Counted from the stretch's first letter, positions 1-9,213 are shown. The stretch: 64,000 bases of DNA from Leptospira ilyithenensis (GCF_004771005.1 NZ_RQHV01000036.1:62001-126000), one strand, 5' to 3'. The notes: generated by a model from the sequence alone, not told the origin. A program made the numbers and translations.

Positions 1-1
1 T

Positions 2-2545
2 AAGTCCGTAGAGGATATCCGCCAACTGTCTGTTCGCACTTCCTCCGACGGGATTCCTTTGACTCTAGGTCAAATTGCAAAAGTGGAAACAGGTCCCGCA
101 CTTCGTTTCGGTCTTGCTACAAGGAATGGAAAGGGCGAAGTCGTAAGTGGAACAGCCATGATGTTACTCGGTAGCAACTCTTTGGAAGTTGTAAAAAGAG
201 TAAAATTAAAAGTAGAAGAGATTAAAACCAAACTTCCCAAAGGGATGAGAATCGAAGTTTATTACGATCGTTCCGAGTTTATCGGAAGAACTCTGTCTAC
301 GGTATTTACCAACCTGGTAGAAGCTGCCATCATCGTACTTGTATGTTTGATTTTGACTTTGGGAACGGTAAAAGGTGCGATCGCTGTGGCGATGGCGATT
401 CCTGTTTCTATGCTCATTGCTACGATTCTAATGAATATGTTCGGGATCGTAGGAAACTTGATGTCACTCGGTGCACTTGACTTTGGGTTACTTGTGGACG
501 GATCCATTGTGATGTTGGAATCCACATTGCACGGGTTTATGATCCGAAAGACATTTTTAATCACGAAGACTTCCGCCCAAGATATGGAAGACGGGATCGA
601 AGACGTTATTATGGAGTCCTGTATCAAGGTAGTACGGGCTTCCGCTTTCAGTGTGGGAATTATATTACTTGTTTATCTTCCTTTGATGACTCTGGAAGGG
701 GTGGAAGGTCGAATGTTTCGTCCGATGGCGATTACCGTAGCATTTGCATTAGGCGCGGCCCTCCTTTATTCCATTACTACATTCCCTGCACTCATGACTT
801 TGATTTATAAAAAACCAATCTTACATGAGTCGGCTTTCTGGGAAAAATTCCAAAATAAATATTCCGAAGTTCTGACCTACGGAATGAAATTCAAAAAACA
901 ATTTGCTTTGACCGGAGTCGGACTAGTCTTACTTTCCTTTGTTCTTGCAGGAACCTTGGGCTCTGAGTTTTTACCTAGGATTGACGAAGGAGAAATTGCG
1001 GTAGATATCAAGAGACTTCCTTCCACTGCGATCAATCATTCCCGGGACTTGAATCTTGAGCTGGAAAAGGTTTTGTTGAAATTTCCGGAAGTAGTATCGG
1101 TTGTTTCCAAACAAGGAAGAGGTGAATCGGCTGCCGAACCTATCGGATCGGAAGAAGGCGAATCCATGGTGAAACTGAAACCCAGGAAGGAATGGGTCAC
1201 TGTGAAAGACAGGGAAGAGTTGATGGAACTGATGAAGGAAGAAATCTCCAATAATGTTCCTTCAACTTATATCAGTTTGTCGCAACCGATTGAAAATAGG
1301 GTAAACGCTTTATTATCCGGTTCCAAGGCAGATATTGTAATCAAGATTTACGGTGATGATCTCAAAACCTTAAAAACACTTGCTGATAATTACGCAGGCA
1401 AGATCAAAAGAATTCCCGGAGCGGCCGACCTTCGGGTTCAAAAGCTTTTGGGACTTCCTCTTTTGGAAATCAAAATGAATCGTTCCAATATGGCGCGCTA
1501 CGGAGTCAGGGCCGAAGAAATTCTTACTACTATCGAGACTTTACGCGTAGGATTCAACGCCGGAAAAGTTTATGAAGGATACAAACGTTTTGATTTGATC
1601 GTCCGACTGGATGCAGATGTGAGAGACATTGATGTCATCGAGAATGTTCCCGTCATGACTCAGTTTGGCGGAACGGTTCCTTTGGGACAGGTAACGGATA
1701 TCATTATGACGGAAGGTCCTGCCGCGCTTTACCACGAAGGATTGAAACGTAGAATCCTCGTGGAAGTAAACGTTCGCGGAAGGGATATGATCGGGTTTGT
1801 AAATGAAGTTCAGAAAGCGACCGATTCGATAGAAAACAACCTTCCCCAAGGTTATTATGTGGATTGGGGAGGACAGTTTGAAAACTTCACCCGCGCCAAG
1901 GCAAGACTAGGACTCGTTATCCCGATCGCGGGAGCTATCATTTTCGGAATGCTGTTTATCGCATTCGGAAGCGTTTATTATGCGTTAGGTGTTTTTATGC
2001 TTGTTCCTCTGTCTTTGTCTGGAGGGATTCTATCTCTTGCACTTCGAGGACTTCCTTTTTCCATTCCTGCGGCAGTAGGTTTTATCGCAGCTGCGGGTAT
2101 CTCTGTATTGAACGGGGTGGTTTATGCCTCAGCTCTGAAGGATCAATTGAAAATAACCAAAGATCCGAGTAAAGCGGTTGTCCAAGCGGCAGTCTATACA
2201 TTACGGGCAGTAGCTACAACCGAACTTGTGGCCATCATCGGATTTTTGCCGATGGCGATTGCATCCAGCGCGGGTGCGGAAGTGCAGAGACCTCTTGCTA
2301 CAGTTGTAATGGGAGGAGTGCTTGTTGCGACCATACTTTCCCGATTCTTATTGCCGATCGTATTCGAGTTTTTGGTAAAATTGGCACAAAGACAGGAAAG
2401 AAGACAATCGGAAAGAGAGAAAAAGATGAATGAGTATTTTCTGGAAGAAATGAAAAAATACCAAATGGAGGAATCCGATCATGACGAATCTCACGGTCAT
2501 CATGAACCGGAACCACCACAGACTAAAAAAAGGAAAGGTAAATGA
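2..2545 (+). CDS. Heavy-metal efflux RND pump, CusA/CzcA family (5' end outside window)
   Basis: Inner-membrane proton-driven pump of a tripartite metal efflux system, exporting cations through the TolC-type partner encoded two genes downstream. The frame is open from base 2 and the first codons read as protein, so the gene begins before the window; the visible part is about 847 residues, whereas the family is usually about 1040. The sequence shows RND transmembrane clusters, with the TM4-like stretch around bases 470-520 (a [11 protein letters not shown] motif typical of CzcA/CusA) and a second hydrophobic block at 1915-2370. The C-terminal tail (about 2400-2540) is charged and rich in His and Asp, suggesting metal contact. 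The stop overlaps the pyrophosphatase start (ATGA). Family is clear; the metal (Cu/Ag versus Co/Zn/Cd) cannot be told from this part. Confidence 0.93.
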   Translation, partial: KSVEDIRQLSVRTSSDGIPLTLGQIAKVETGPALRFGLATRNGKGEVVSGTAMMLLGSNSLEVVKRVKLKVEEIKTKLPKGMRIEVYYDRSEFIGRTLSTVFTNLVEAAIIVLVCLILTLGTVKGAIAVAMAIPVSMLIATILMNMFGIVGNLMSLGALDFGLLVDGSIVMLESTLHGFMIRKTFLITKTSAQDMEDGIEDVIMESCIKVVRASAFSVGIILLVYLPLMTLEGVEGRMFRPMAITVAFALGAALLYSITTFPALMTLIYKKPILHESAFWEKFQNKYSEVLTYGMKFKKQFALTGVGLVLLSFVLAGTLGSEFLPRIDEGEIAVDIKRLPSTAINHSRDLNLELEKVLLKFPEVVSVVSKQGRGESAAEPIGSEEGESMVKLKPRKEWVTVKDREELMELMKEEISNNVPSTYISLSQPIENRVNALLSGSKADIVIKIYGDDLKTLKTLADNYAGKIKRIPGAADLRVQKLLGLPLLEIKMNRSNMARYGVRAEEILTTIETLRVGFNAGKVYEGYKRFDLIVRLDADVRDIDVIENVPVMTQFGGTVPLGQVTDIIMTEGPAALYHEGLKRRILVEVNVRGRDMIGFVNEVQKATDSIENNLPQGYYVDWGGQFENFTRAKARLGLVIPIAGAIIFGMLFIAFGSVYYALGVFMLVPLSLSGGILSLALRGLPFSIPAAVGFIAAAGISVLNGVVYASALKDQLKITKDPSKAVVQAAVYTLRAVATTELVAIIGFLPMAIASSAGAEVQRPLATVVMGGVLVATILSRFLLPIVFEFLVKLAQRQERRQSEREKKMNEYFLEEMKKYQMEESDHDESHGHHEPEPPQTKKRKGK

Positions 2546-3168
2546 TGAAGCCAAATTATTACGTAGCGCATCCTTGGCATGGATTGGAATTGGGACCGAA
2601 AGCTCCCGATGAGTTGGATGTTTTTATCGAGCTGACTCCTCAAGATCCGGTCAAATATGAAATTGATAAAGCATCCGGATTCATTCGGGTGGATCGTCCT
2701 CAGAAATATAGCAACCGTTCACCGACACTCTATGGTTTTATTCCGCGTACTTATTCAGGAGATATGTCGGGAAAACATTGTTCCGAAGTGGTGGGAAGAC
2801 CTGACATAAAAGGAGACGGAGATCCCGTCGATATTTGCGTGTTAAGTGCAAGTCCCATCAATCATGGAAATACGATCTTAACTGTAATACCCATCGGCGG
2901 ACTTCGAATGATCGATAAAGGCGAAGCAGACGACAAAATCATCGCAGTTCTGAAAGGGGATGAAGTGTTCGGCCTTATGAAAGATATCGGCGACGCACCG
3001 AAGGCTCTTATCAACAAACTGCATCATTATTTTTTAACTTACAAACTCGATCCGAATTCCCCATCTACCGGAACGGTGGAAATCACCGAAGTTTATGATC
3101 GCGCGGAAGCCTTGAAAGTGATTCAGTTCGGAATAGAAGATTATATTAAAAAGTTTGTTACCGTATGA
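2542..3168 (+). CDS. ppa: Inorganic pyrophosphatase (family I)
   Basis: Soluble cytoplasmic enzyme hydrolysing pyrophosphate to two phosphates, pulling biosynthetic reactions forward. The 208-residue product has the family I features in order: a K-Y-E-x-D-K segment, the V-D-R strand, Y-G-F-I-P-x-T, the metal-binding signature D-G-D-P-V-D, then the P-I-G-x-L-x-M-x-D-x-G-E-x-D stretch with its Asp ligands, and H-H-Y-F-x-x-Y-K near the end. It is longer than the usual roughly 175 residues because of about 30 extra N-terminal residues. It starts inside the stop of the RND pump and ends four bases into the TolC gene, so it is translationally embedded in the efflux operon. That is an unusual neighbourhood for a housekeeping enzyme. 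Two adjacent ATG codons (2542, 2545) could serve as start. Confidence 0.95.
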   Translation: MMKPNYYVAHPWHGLELGPKAPDELDVFIELTPQDPVKYEIDKASGFIRVDRPQKYSNRSPTLYGFIPRTYSGDMSGKHCSEVVGRPDIKGDGDPVDICVLSASPINHGNTILTVIPIGGLRMIDKGEADDKIIAVLKGDEVFGLMKDIGDAPKALINKLHHYFLTYKLDPNSPSTGTVEITEVYDRAEALKVIQFGIEDYIKKFVTV

Positions 3169-4490
3169 AAAAACATTTTAGTCGTTTGGTTTTTGTTAGT
3201 TGTGTTTTTCTTTCGGTAGATGTTTTACCGAAGGAAAATGAGGATCAAAAGCCAAAAAATACGGAGAATCCCATGTTTGCCGGAGAGGAATTTGGCAAAG
3301 ATGATTTTCTTTCCCGCTGGAATTTGGAAGAGCTGGAAACATTTGCAGTCAGTAGCAATCCTTTGTATCTGAAAGAAAAACAAAATATAGGAATGGCTCG
3401 CGGGGATATCATTACTGCCAGCCTGTATTATAATCCTGTGGTCAACACCCAACAGCAGTTTATGGGTGCACGAGCAAGCGCAGGCACCGGTCTTCCCGAA
3501 ACGTCCATTATCTACAATCAACCGTTTGACGTGAGCGGAGTGATCCCTCAGAGGGAAAAAGTCGCAAAACAGGAGTTCCTTGCTACAATTGCGAGCTTTA
3601 ACGACTTTGATCGTATTTTCCGCCTGAGACTTAGGCAGAATTTCTGGACTTATCTTTATGTTACCGAGCAGATCAATTTTCAAAAGGAGTTTTTGGAAAA
3701 CTACCAGGACTTACTGGATTTGACAAAACTAAGAGCTGAAAAAGGTGATATTTCCTTTTTGGAGTACGATAGACTCACTCTGGAAAGGATTCAGATCGAT
3801 AGGGACTACCGGAACGCGCGTATTTTGCGGGCTCAAGTAGTTAAAAATTTAAGGATATTGATCGGAATTTCGGACACTCAAATCCCTTTGAAAGTAAAAG
3901 GAAGGCTTGAATTTTTTTCTACAAAAGAATTCGGGATAGATCTTTCCGATTTTGACATTGAGAACAGACCCGATTTAATTGCATTAAAGCTACGCCAACA
4001 AAGAGAACGTATGAACGTCGAGTTGAAAAAAAGAGAAGCGATTCCTACTCTAACTCTCGGTATGGAATATTTGAACAAGGGTAATGAGAATGTTACAGGT
4101 GTTTATGCAACGATTCCTTTGCCTATGTTTGACAGAAAACAAGGTGAGATTTTAAAGTTCGAAGAATCTCATAAAAAATTGGGTTTTGAAGTAGAAGCAA
4201 AACGAAATGAAATTACCTCTGAGATTTCCGCCGCAATCAAAGAATTGCAGGCCCGTGAGTCCCAACTTTTGGACTACAAAGCTTTCGATTTGGTCAATAA
4301 AAACAAAGAAGTCCAGGAAAAGTCCCGTTTAGCGTATATTAGGGGAGCTTCGAATTTGGTCACTTTTTTGGAAGCGGAAAAAACCTATTTGAATGTTTTA
4401 CGCAGTTATTATGAAATTATATATTTATATTATAATGCTTTAGAAGCATTTCGTGCAGCGGTCGGAAAAATGGATATTTCGGATTATTAG
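3165..4490 (+). CDS. TolC/CzcC-family outer membrane efflux protein
   Basis: Outer-membrane channel component of the metal efflux system. The 441-residue product begins with a signal peptide (Lys-rich start, hydrophobic core to about residue 21) and then shows the long alternating helical pattern with charged heptads expected of the TolC periplasmic barrel, in two halves (about residues 90-240 and 260-430). The second half contains the motif I-P-L-P-M-F-D-R-K-Q-G, common in CzcC-type proteins before the second helical hairpin. Its ATG overlaps the pyrophosphatase stop (ATGA), and the adaptor gene starts eight bases after its own stop. Family assignment rests on architecture, position and this motif. 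Confidence 0.9.
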   Translation: MKKHFSRLVFVSCVFLSVDVLPKENEDQKPKNTENPMFAGEEFGKDDFLSRWNLEELETFAVSSNPLYLKEKQNIGMARGDIITASLYYNPVVNTQQQFMGARASAGTGLPETSIIYNQPFDVSGVIPQREKVAKQEFLATIASFNDFDRIFRLRLRQNFWTYLYVTEQINFQKEFLENYQDLLDLTKLRAEKGDISFLEYDRLTLERIQIDRDYRNARILRAQVVKNLRILIGISDTQIPLKVKGRLEFFSTKEFGIDLSDFDIENRPDLIALKLRQQRERMNVELKKREAIPTLTLGMEYLNKGNENVTGVYATIPLPMFDRKQGEILKFEESHKKLGFEVEAKRNEITSEISAAIKELQARESQLLDYKAFDLVNKNKEVQEKSRLAYIRGASNLVTFLEAEKTYLNVLRSYYEIIYLYYNALEAFRAAVGKMDISDY

Positions 4491-4497
4491 GAAAAAT

Positions 4498-5679
4498 ATG
4501 GAACCTTTTTACAAAACAAAATCATTTCGTAATATCGGCATCGGAGTTTTGGTAGCGAGTCTTTCCTACTTCGGATATGTAAAGTTCATTGCAAATTCCA
4601 AAAAAACGGAAAGTTTGGCGGATGATAAATCCAAATTTAGAATTTCGGAAGAGATTCAAAAGAACCATCCCTTTTCCCTGATTTACTTGGAAGAAAAGGA
4701 AGTGGAAGAAGAACTTCAACTCCCCGGAACCGTGTCGTATGACATGAATAATGTGGCAAAGGTAGGTTCGCGGGTGAGCGGAAGGATCAATTCCGTACTT
4801 GTAAAAGAAGGGGATCAGGTAAAAAAAGGTTCTCCTCTTGCTTCCATTCAATCTGTGGAATTGGGAACTACCGAAGCGAATTATTTAAAAGCAAGGGCAA
4901 GGCTGGAGGCATTAAAAGTGCAAGCCGATCGAGCCAAAGAACTTTATGAAAGAAAAGTTACCTCTGCCAAAGAATATGAAATGTCTCTTATGGATTATAA
5001 ATCCGTAAAGGCCGAAATGGAAACGGGTAGAAATGCCCTTGAAAATTTAGGTTTGAATGATTCCGAGATTACCAATTTGGAAGCCGGAAAATACAATTCC
5101 AAAAACCTTTTCATAAGAACACCTATTTCCGGTTCGGTGACAGTCCGTGAAGCAATCACCGGTCAAGCTGTCAATGCAAGGGACAATTTGTTCACTGTTG
5201 CCGATCTTTCCGTTTTGTGGATCAATTTGGAAGTTTTTGAAAAAGATTTGTATCTTATCAAAGTAGGGAACGAAGCAAAAGTACATCCCATCGGTTCCAG
5301 TGCGGATGCGTTAAAGGCGATTGTTTCTCATATTTCCGATGTGATCGACCCTGTGAAAAAAACGGCTGAGATTCGTTTGGAAGTTAGAAATTCCAAAGGA
5401 AGACTTCGTCCAGGACAAAGTGTAACTGCTGTCGTCAAAGGGATCGTAGGTGAAAACGCACAAAACAAGATCAAGGTGGTTCCTATTGAATCGGTTCATA
5501 AGATTGAAGGTGAAAATTTTGTATTCATTCGGAACTCTGACGGAAGCTTTTCTCCCAAAAAAGTAGCGCTTGGAAAGAGTTACGAAAACTGGGTTGAGAT
5601 CACCACAGGTGTTTCGGATACGGATGCAATCGTAAAAGACGGCTCCTTCGTTTTAAAAAGCGAATATTTGAAATTATAA
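4498..5679 (+). CDS. RND efflux periplasmic adaptor (HlyD/CusB/CzcB family)
   Basis: Membrane-fusion protein bridging the RND pump and the outer-membrane channel. The product has an N-terminal membrane anchor or signal (residues about 9-30), a lipoyl-like half (around bases 4740-4860, including G-S-R-V-S-G-R and V-K-E-G-D-Q-V-K-K-G), a helical hairpin, the second lipoyl half (I-R-T-P-I-S-G) and a beta-barrel segment. A GTG at 4453 would give a longer protein overlapping the channel gene. The ATG at 4498 is preferred because it gives a normal anchor sequence and lies just after an AGGA motif at 4489-4492. The last 30 bases of the gene are repeated with two mismatches at 6866-6895. Confidence 0.92.
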   Translation: MEPFYKTKSFRNIGIGVLVASLSYFGYVKFIANSKKTESLADDKSKFRISEEIQKNHPFSLIYLEEKEVEEELQLPGTVSYDMNNVAKVGSRVSGRINSVLVKEGDQVKKGSPLASIQSVELGTTEANYLKARARLEALKVQADRAKELYERKVTSAKEYEMSLMDYKSVKAEMETGRNALENLGLNDSEITNLEAGKYNSKNLFIRTPISGSVTVREAITGQAVNARDNLFTVADLSVLWINLEVFEKDLYLIKVGNEAKVHPIGSSADALKAIVSHISDVIDPVKKTAEIRLEVRNSKGRLRPGQSVTAVVKGIVGENAQNKIKVVPIESVHKIEGENFVFIRNSDGSFSPKKVALGKSYENWVEITTGVSDTDAIVKDGSFVLKSEYLKL

Positions 5680-5680
5680 T
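5651..5680 (+). repeat. 30-bp direct repeat, copy 1 (3' end of adaptor gene)
   Basis: The last 29 bases of the adaptor gene plus one base. It matches 6866-6895 at 28 of 30 positions (A/G differences at offsets 8 and 26). Outside these 30 bases the two loci show no clear alignment. The copies bracket a 1.2-kb AT-rich block with two minus-strand genes. Confidence 0.85.
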
Positions 5681-5725
5681 AATTAAGTTTATCTTTTGAT
5701 TTCTGAATAGGGTGAAACAGGGAAA

Positions 5726-6070
5726 TTATTTTAGAAATTCTACTGCTTCATCCAAGTTGTCAGCGAAAATAATTTTTCCTTGTCTATTGGATTCGAATAT
5801 GAAGTCGCGAAGGCTATTGCTCGTAATATTATTAAAGTCGCCTAAAATGATAAGCCTCATCTTATGATTGACTAGTTTTTGCAACATTTCACCGGCCAAT
5901 TTAGTTTTCAGATCATAGAAATGATCCGAAAAGCTGTCCTTTTTGAGTATAATTGTTTCTTCGGGTGAGTTTACTATTATATTTAAAAATTCATCAGTTG
6001 ATTCGATTTTGTTATCAACTTCACAATTTGCAAAATCTCCCTTAATTGAATTTATAATTGAAAATTCCAT
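5726..6070 (-). CDS. DUF4180 domain-containing protein
   Basis: Small cytoplasmic protein of 114 residues with no known biochemical role. The second half carries the pattern I recognise for DUF4180: F-Y-D-L-K-T-K-L-A-G-E-M-L-Q-K, then L-I-I-L-G-D-F, then S-L-R-D-F-I-x-E-S-N-R-Q-G followed by a short A-D-N-L-D-E-A stretch. No signal peptide or membrane segment. It is the downstream gene of a minus-strand pair with the DUF1801 gene, 103 bases apart. It sits inside the block bounded by the 30-bp repeats and is more AT-rich than the efflux genes, suggesting recent arrival. Family confidence moderate to good; function unknown. Confidence 0.75.
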   Translation of the reverse strand: MEFSIINSIKGDFANCEVDNKIESTDEFLNIIVNSPEETIILKKDSFSDHFYDLKTKLAGEMLQKLVNHKMRLIILGDFNNITSNSLRDFIFESNRQGKIIFADNLDEAVEFLK

Positions 6071-6173
6071 TATTGAAACCTAATGACGTATAGATGATTT
6101 GTATAGCAATAAATATTTCCCGCATTGCACATAAGGAATCCCAGAGCGATGCGTTTCATTCTGGAGTTGCGAA

Positions 6174-6575
6174 TTATTTAGCCTTCTTTCTTTTGTATAT
6201 ACTTTGATCTATCGCAACTGCGTTTAATAAATATTCCGTAAGTATGGATTCATTAATTTGATCGGGTGTAAAGTAGGTAATGCAGTAAACTTGTTTTCTG
6301 TTTTCTTTTTCTAAAACACCGTATTTATCATCAATCAGGTAACCGTTACAAAAACCGAATTGAACACCTGCTTTAGGTCCAGATTTAATCGAGGCAGGCC
6401 AGATAAAACAAATTCTGCTATTTGAAAAATAATATAAAACGGAATAGGAAATTTTCTCTTCAAGTAAATCGAAAGAAGCTACAACCTTTTTCAGCTTTTG
6501 AACAATCGATAATTCATTCTCTGTGAGAGAATTGTAGAAGTAATTTATTTTAGAATCAGATATCGGGTTATTCAT
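6174..6575 (-). CDS. DUF1801 (YdhG-like) domain-containing protein
   Basis: Small soluble protein of 133 residues. The layout fits DUF1801: an N-terminal helix pair (about residues 8-35), a central segment with I-S-Y-S-V-L-Y-Y-F and the I-C-F-I-W-P strand, a G-V-Q-F-G-F-C-N-G strand, and a C-terminal helix ending in basic residues. DUF1801 proteins are common accessory genes, and no reaction can be assigned from the sequence. It is the first gene of the minus-strand pair inside the repeat-bounded block. Upstream on its strand lies an AT-rich region with a TATTAT-like element, a possible -10. Confidence 0.7.
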   Translation of the reverse strand: MNNPISDSKINYFYNSLTENELSIVQKLKKVVASFDLLEEKISYSVLYYFSNSRICFIWPASIKSGPKAGVQFGFCNGYLIDDKYGVLEKENRKQVYCITYFTPDQINESILTEYLLNAVAIDQSIYKRKKAK

Positions 6576-6865
6576 ATGTCAAAATGGGAATTGGTCAATT
6601 TTTTTGCTATAATATAATTGCATCAAAGAAATGAGCGATCACTAAATGCTAATAGAATAAGTTAAATTAAGAAAGTAAAAATTATTTGCATTTATATACT
6701 ATGAAAGTTGCTAAATATATTTCCAATAAGGCCAGAGAGGAGTTGGATATAAAAAAATCGTAATTTGCAAAATACCAAGATCCCAAGTTATGATCCACAT
6801 TAACACAAATCCAAAAACCAAATATCCAGAGCCAGACGATAAGGCGTAGTTAAACGTCAGTTTGA
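6576..6865. other. AT-rich intergenic stretch with no convincing gene
   Basis: About 290 bases upstream of the DUF1801 gene and before the second 30-bp repeat. It is strongly AT-rich. The only open frame worth noting is a 20-codon plus-strand ORF at 6701-6763, too short to defend as a gene. I see no tRNA, terminator or transposon end here. Confidence 0.5.
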
Positions 6866-6895
6866 TTTTAAAGAGCGAATATTTGAAATTGTAAT
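6866..6895 (+). repeat. 30-bp direct repeat, copy 2 (displaced 3' end of adaptor gene)
   Basis: Near-identical copy (28/30) of 5651-5680, including the last codons and stop of the adaptor gene but without the rest of the gene. It is followed 16 bases later by a strong terminator hairpin, which would be the expected terminator of the efflux operon if the intervening block were absent. Confidence 0.85.
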
Positions 6896-6910
6896 CAGCT
6901 CCCTTTTGTA

Positions 6911-6951
6911 AACAAAGAGCTTTCGATTTTATAAATCAAAAGCTCTTTGTT
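6911..6951 (+). terminator. Rho-independent terminator
   Basis: A 19-base-pair stem (6911-6929 with 6933-6951, one mismatched pair) around a three-base loop, followed by a T-rich run at 6951-6958. Orientation fits the plus strand. It lies directly after repeat copy 2 and 18 bases before the stop of the minus-strand barrel gene, so it may also separate convergent transcripts. Confidence 0.85.
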
Positions 6952-6968
6952 ATTTTTTCTCTAAAGAA

Positions 6969-8090
6969 TCAAAAATGATAAGCCACTTCCAAACCTACCT
7001 GCGATCTTACGTCCTTGTTTTCCGGAAATGGCCCGAATCCTGGCTGGCTTCCGAGCAGAAAAGGTAACATATTGGCGCTACCGGAATTACTAAGGAGTGT
7101 AAGAAAGTTACCAGGTTCTTTTACTTTAGAATCGACCACTCTATGAGTTGTATGTGTAGTTTGATAGGTAAAGCGAATGCTTACCGATTCGGTTGCTTGG
7201 TAAGTATACCCGAAGCTGAGTCTGTTTCCGACTAACTCTGTTTTTACGTCTCCCGTGAGTTTTGTCGTGATAGGAAATCCGCTCTCACTTCCCGATGCGG
7301 AAGGAATAATAAAAAGGGACATTATTTCCGAAGTGTATTTTCCTCTGTTGGCAAAGCTTTTCAAATAATCCGCTCCCAAATCGATTTTATGTTTATCATT
7401 GATTGAAACCGTATAGGCAAGGCCCAATACTCCGTTCACAAAAGCTTCGTTATATGTTAATTTTTCGGTGGAAGTTATGGAAAAGAAATTTCCTCCCGCA
7501 GTCGAAGTGCCTGAAGAAGAGGAAAGTGTGGCCGAACTGTTTCCATAGGAATAAGGAGATGTGGATTTCACTTCATTTGCATAAATTTCAAATCCGGCCC
7601 TAGCTCCGAATCCTTTCAGGAATTGGTTTTGAGAATCATGAAGGAACTGAACGTTCTCTACCAATTCGATTCTGGCAGTTTGCAGTCGGTTGCTTGTATA
7701 TTCGGAAACACCGGTAATCTCCGAAAGAATGGAAGTTGATCCGAAGCTAAGAGAAGACTTGCTGTAATCAATCGACTTTTGGTTTCCTGAAGACAAGCTG
7801 GCAAAGGAGAATCCGAGATTGGTTTGCAAAAGTCCGCTGTGTTTGAATAGGAAACCGAATTCTCCGCCTGTTCCCTTGAAGGTGCCGGTCTGAGGTATTC
7901 TATATGAAGTTGTGCCTCCTATATATCGATTCAGAAAGAGACTGTTTTCCATTTCGAGTGCGTTCTTTAAAGTGGCGGAATCTACGGTATTTTGAGATAC
8001 CTTAACGTAGAATTTTTTATTGTTTTCTTGCGAGAGAAGTCCGCTTGCAAACGTTAGCCCTACAACTAACAGAGTAAATATTTTTTTCAT
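6969..8090 (-). CDS. Putative outer-membrane beta-barrel protein
   Basis: Unrecognised 373-residue protein with a clear signal peptide (M-K-K-I-F, hydrophobic core, cleavage expected near residue 20). The rest is poor in Cys, rich in Ser, Thr, Gly and aromatics, and made of short alternating amphipathic strands. It ends in V-A-Y-H-F, a terminal Phe of the kind recognised by the outer-membrane assembly machinery. A Ser/Gly-rich stretch around residues 185-200 looks like a surface loop. It is a single gene transcribed away from lexA. I infer an outer-membrane porin-like or adhesin-like protein; no specific family can be named. Confidence 0.6.
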   Translation of the reverse strand: MKKIFTLLVVGLTFASGLLSQENNKKFYVKVSQNTVDSATLKNALEMENSLFLNRYIGGTTSYRIPQTGTFKGTGGEFGFLFKHSGLLQTNLGFSFASLSSGNQKSIDYSKSSLSFGSTSILSEITGVSEYTSNRLQTARIELVENVQFLHDSQNQFLKGFGARAGFEIYANEVKSTSPYSYGNSSATLSSSSGTSTAGGNFFSITSTEKLTYNEAFVNGVLGLAYTVSINDKHKIDLGADYLKSFANRGKYTSEIMSLFIIPSASGSESGFPITTKLTGDVKTELVGNRLSFGYTYQATESVSIRFTYQTTHTTHRVVDSKVKEPGNFLTLLSNSGSANMLPFLLGSQPGFGPFPENKDVRSQVGLEVAYHF

Positions 8091-8176
8091 TTGGTTACCT
8101 GGTTTTTTTATAATCTTCGGTGAAGGTGATAAACTAACAGAGTTTTGTCAATTTCATAAACTAATTTTTGTTATAT

Positions 8177-8224
8177 AAAAAAGGGAAAAAATTTTAATTT
8201 CATACAATAAAAGTTCCCTTTTTT
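8177..8224 (+). terminator. Terminator-like hairpin in the divergent region before lexA
   Basis: An 11-bp stem (A6-GGGAA at 8177-8187 with TTCCC-T6 at 8214-8224) with a 26-base loop and trailing T residues, in plus orientation. There is no plus-strand gene upstream for about 2.3 kb, so it may terminate a short RNA or antisense transcript, or simply be an A/T-rich palindrome. Confidence 0.4.
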
Positions 8225-8264
8225 TTAGTTGACATAACGGATATTTCCTATTTGTCTGTTAAGT

Positions 8265-8873
8265 ATGAAAGATCTTACGGAAAAACAAGAACAAGTACTT
8301 CAATACATTACAGATACTGTAAGGGAAAAGGGCTTTCCTCCTACCATCCGGGAGATCGGAGATCAGTTCGGAATCACTGCAAAGGGTGCTTACGATCATC
8401 TCAAAGCCGTTGAAAAAAAAGGATACATCCGCACTTCTAAAAACCAGAGTCGTGCCATCGAGTTATTGCGGGGGAATGCTGATGATACCCTTCTGGTTCG
8501 TGCCTCGGGGATTCCTCTTTTGGGTCAGGTTGCCGCAGGAAATCCCATTCTCGCGGAAGAAAACATAGAGGAATACATTGCCGTTCCGGATCATCTAGCT
8601 ACCAAACCCGGCACCTTTGCTCTGAGGGTGAAAGGGGATTCCATGATTGAAGCCGGGATCAGTGACGGAGATATTGCCATCATTCAAAAAAAGGATTCCG
8701 CACGAAATGGAGAGATCGTGGTTGCCATGATCGAAAATGAAGCTACATTGAAAGTTTTCTATAAGGATGCGGATCATATTCGTTTGGAACCGCGCAACTC
8801 CCGTCTGAAAGCCATCCGTACAAAAAAAGCAACAATCATAGGCAAGTTGGTAGGTTTGTACCGAATTTACTGA
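8265..8873 (+). CDS. lexA: LexA repressor (SOS response, S24 autoprotease)
   Basis: Transcriptional repressor of the DNA-damage response that cleaves itself when RecA filaments form. The 202-residue product has the N-terminal winged helix (T-E-K-Q near the start; P-P-T-I-R-E-I at about 25-31), the Ala91-Gly92 cleavage bond in a V-A-A-G-N-P context, the catalytic Ser126 in G-D-S-M and Lys163 in T-L-K-V. A TTGACA-like -35 sits at 8229-8234, but I could not find a convincing -10, ribosome site or the TTTG-N5-CAAA operator described for Leptospira LexA in front of the gene. It stands alone, divergent from the barrel-protein gene. Confidence 0.97.
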   Translation: MKDLTEKQEQVLQYITDTVREKGFPPTIREIGDQFGITAKGAYDHLKAVEKKGYIRTSKNQSRAIELLRGNADDTLLVRASGIPLLGQVAAGNPILAEENIEEYIAVPDHLATKPGTFALRVKGDSMIEAGISDGDIAIIQKKDSARNGEIVVAMIENEATLKVFYKDADHIRLEPRNSRLKAIRTKKATIIGKLVGLYRIY

Positions 8874-8910
8874 TTGACCCGATTCAGAGCGGTAAGGAAG
8901 GTTATGGGGT

Positions 8911-9213
8911 ATGCACCTTCTTCCTTCAAAGCCGATTTTTCTCATCGGCTTGGCATTGTTTTCCTTCCTTAGCTATTGCGCTCCTAAAAAAGAAGCGGTC
9001 AGTCCTTATGATTTGAAAAGGGTTCTTGAGCGGGTCGCTCAAGCCAGAATTCAAACCGGTCTTACCGCAGACATTGACAAGCCCTCTCCTTCCGACCGGG
9101 AGTTATTTGAAGAGGCTTGTGACATCTACCGCCTTCCCATCGATAAAGCAAAACACGCTTTAAAGGAAAAAAACGAATCTCTTTACCTGTCCATTTACGG
9201 AAATGAATCATGA
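8911..9213 (+). CDS. Small lipoprotein, function unknown
   Basis: A 100-residue protein with a lipoprotein signal: basic N-terminus, hydrophobic stretch G-L-A-L-F-S-F-L and lipobox L-S-Y-C (Cys23). The mature part is short, charged and helical. The start at 8911 is preceded by AAGGAAGG at 8894-8901. It overlaps the S41 protease gene by four bases (ATGA), suggesting coupled expression and possibly an envelope partner of the protease. No family recognised. Confidence 0.65.
   Translation: MHLLPSKPIFLIGLALFSFLSYCAPKKEAVSPYDLKRVLERVAQARIQTGLTADIDKPSPSDRELFEEACDIYRLPIDKAKHALKEKNESLYLSIYGNES

Noticed and set aside
6701..6763. 20-codon ORF (M-K-V-A-K-Y-I-S-N-K-A-R-E-E-L) in AT-rich DNA
   Set aside because: Too short, with no clear start signals; it may be a gene fragment but nothing more can be shown.
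8225..8264. LexA operator upstream of lexA
   Set aside because: A TTTG half-site is present near 8251 but no CAAA partner at the five-base spacing, so I do not call an operator.
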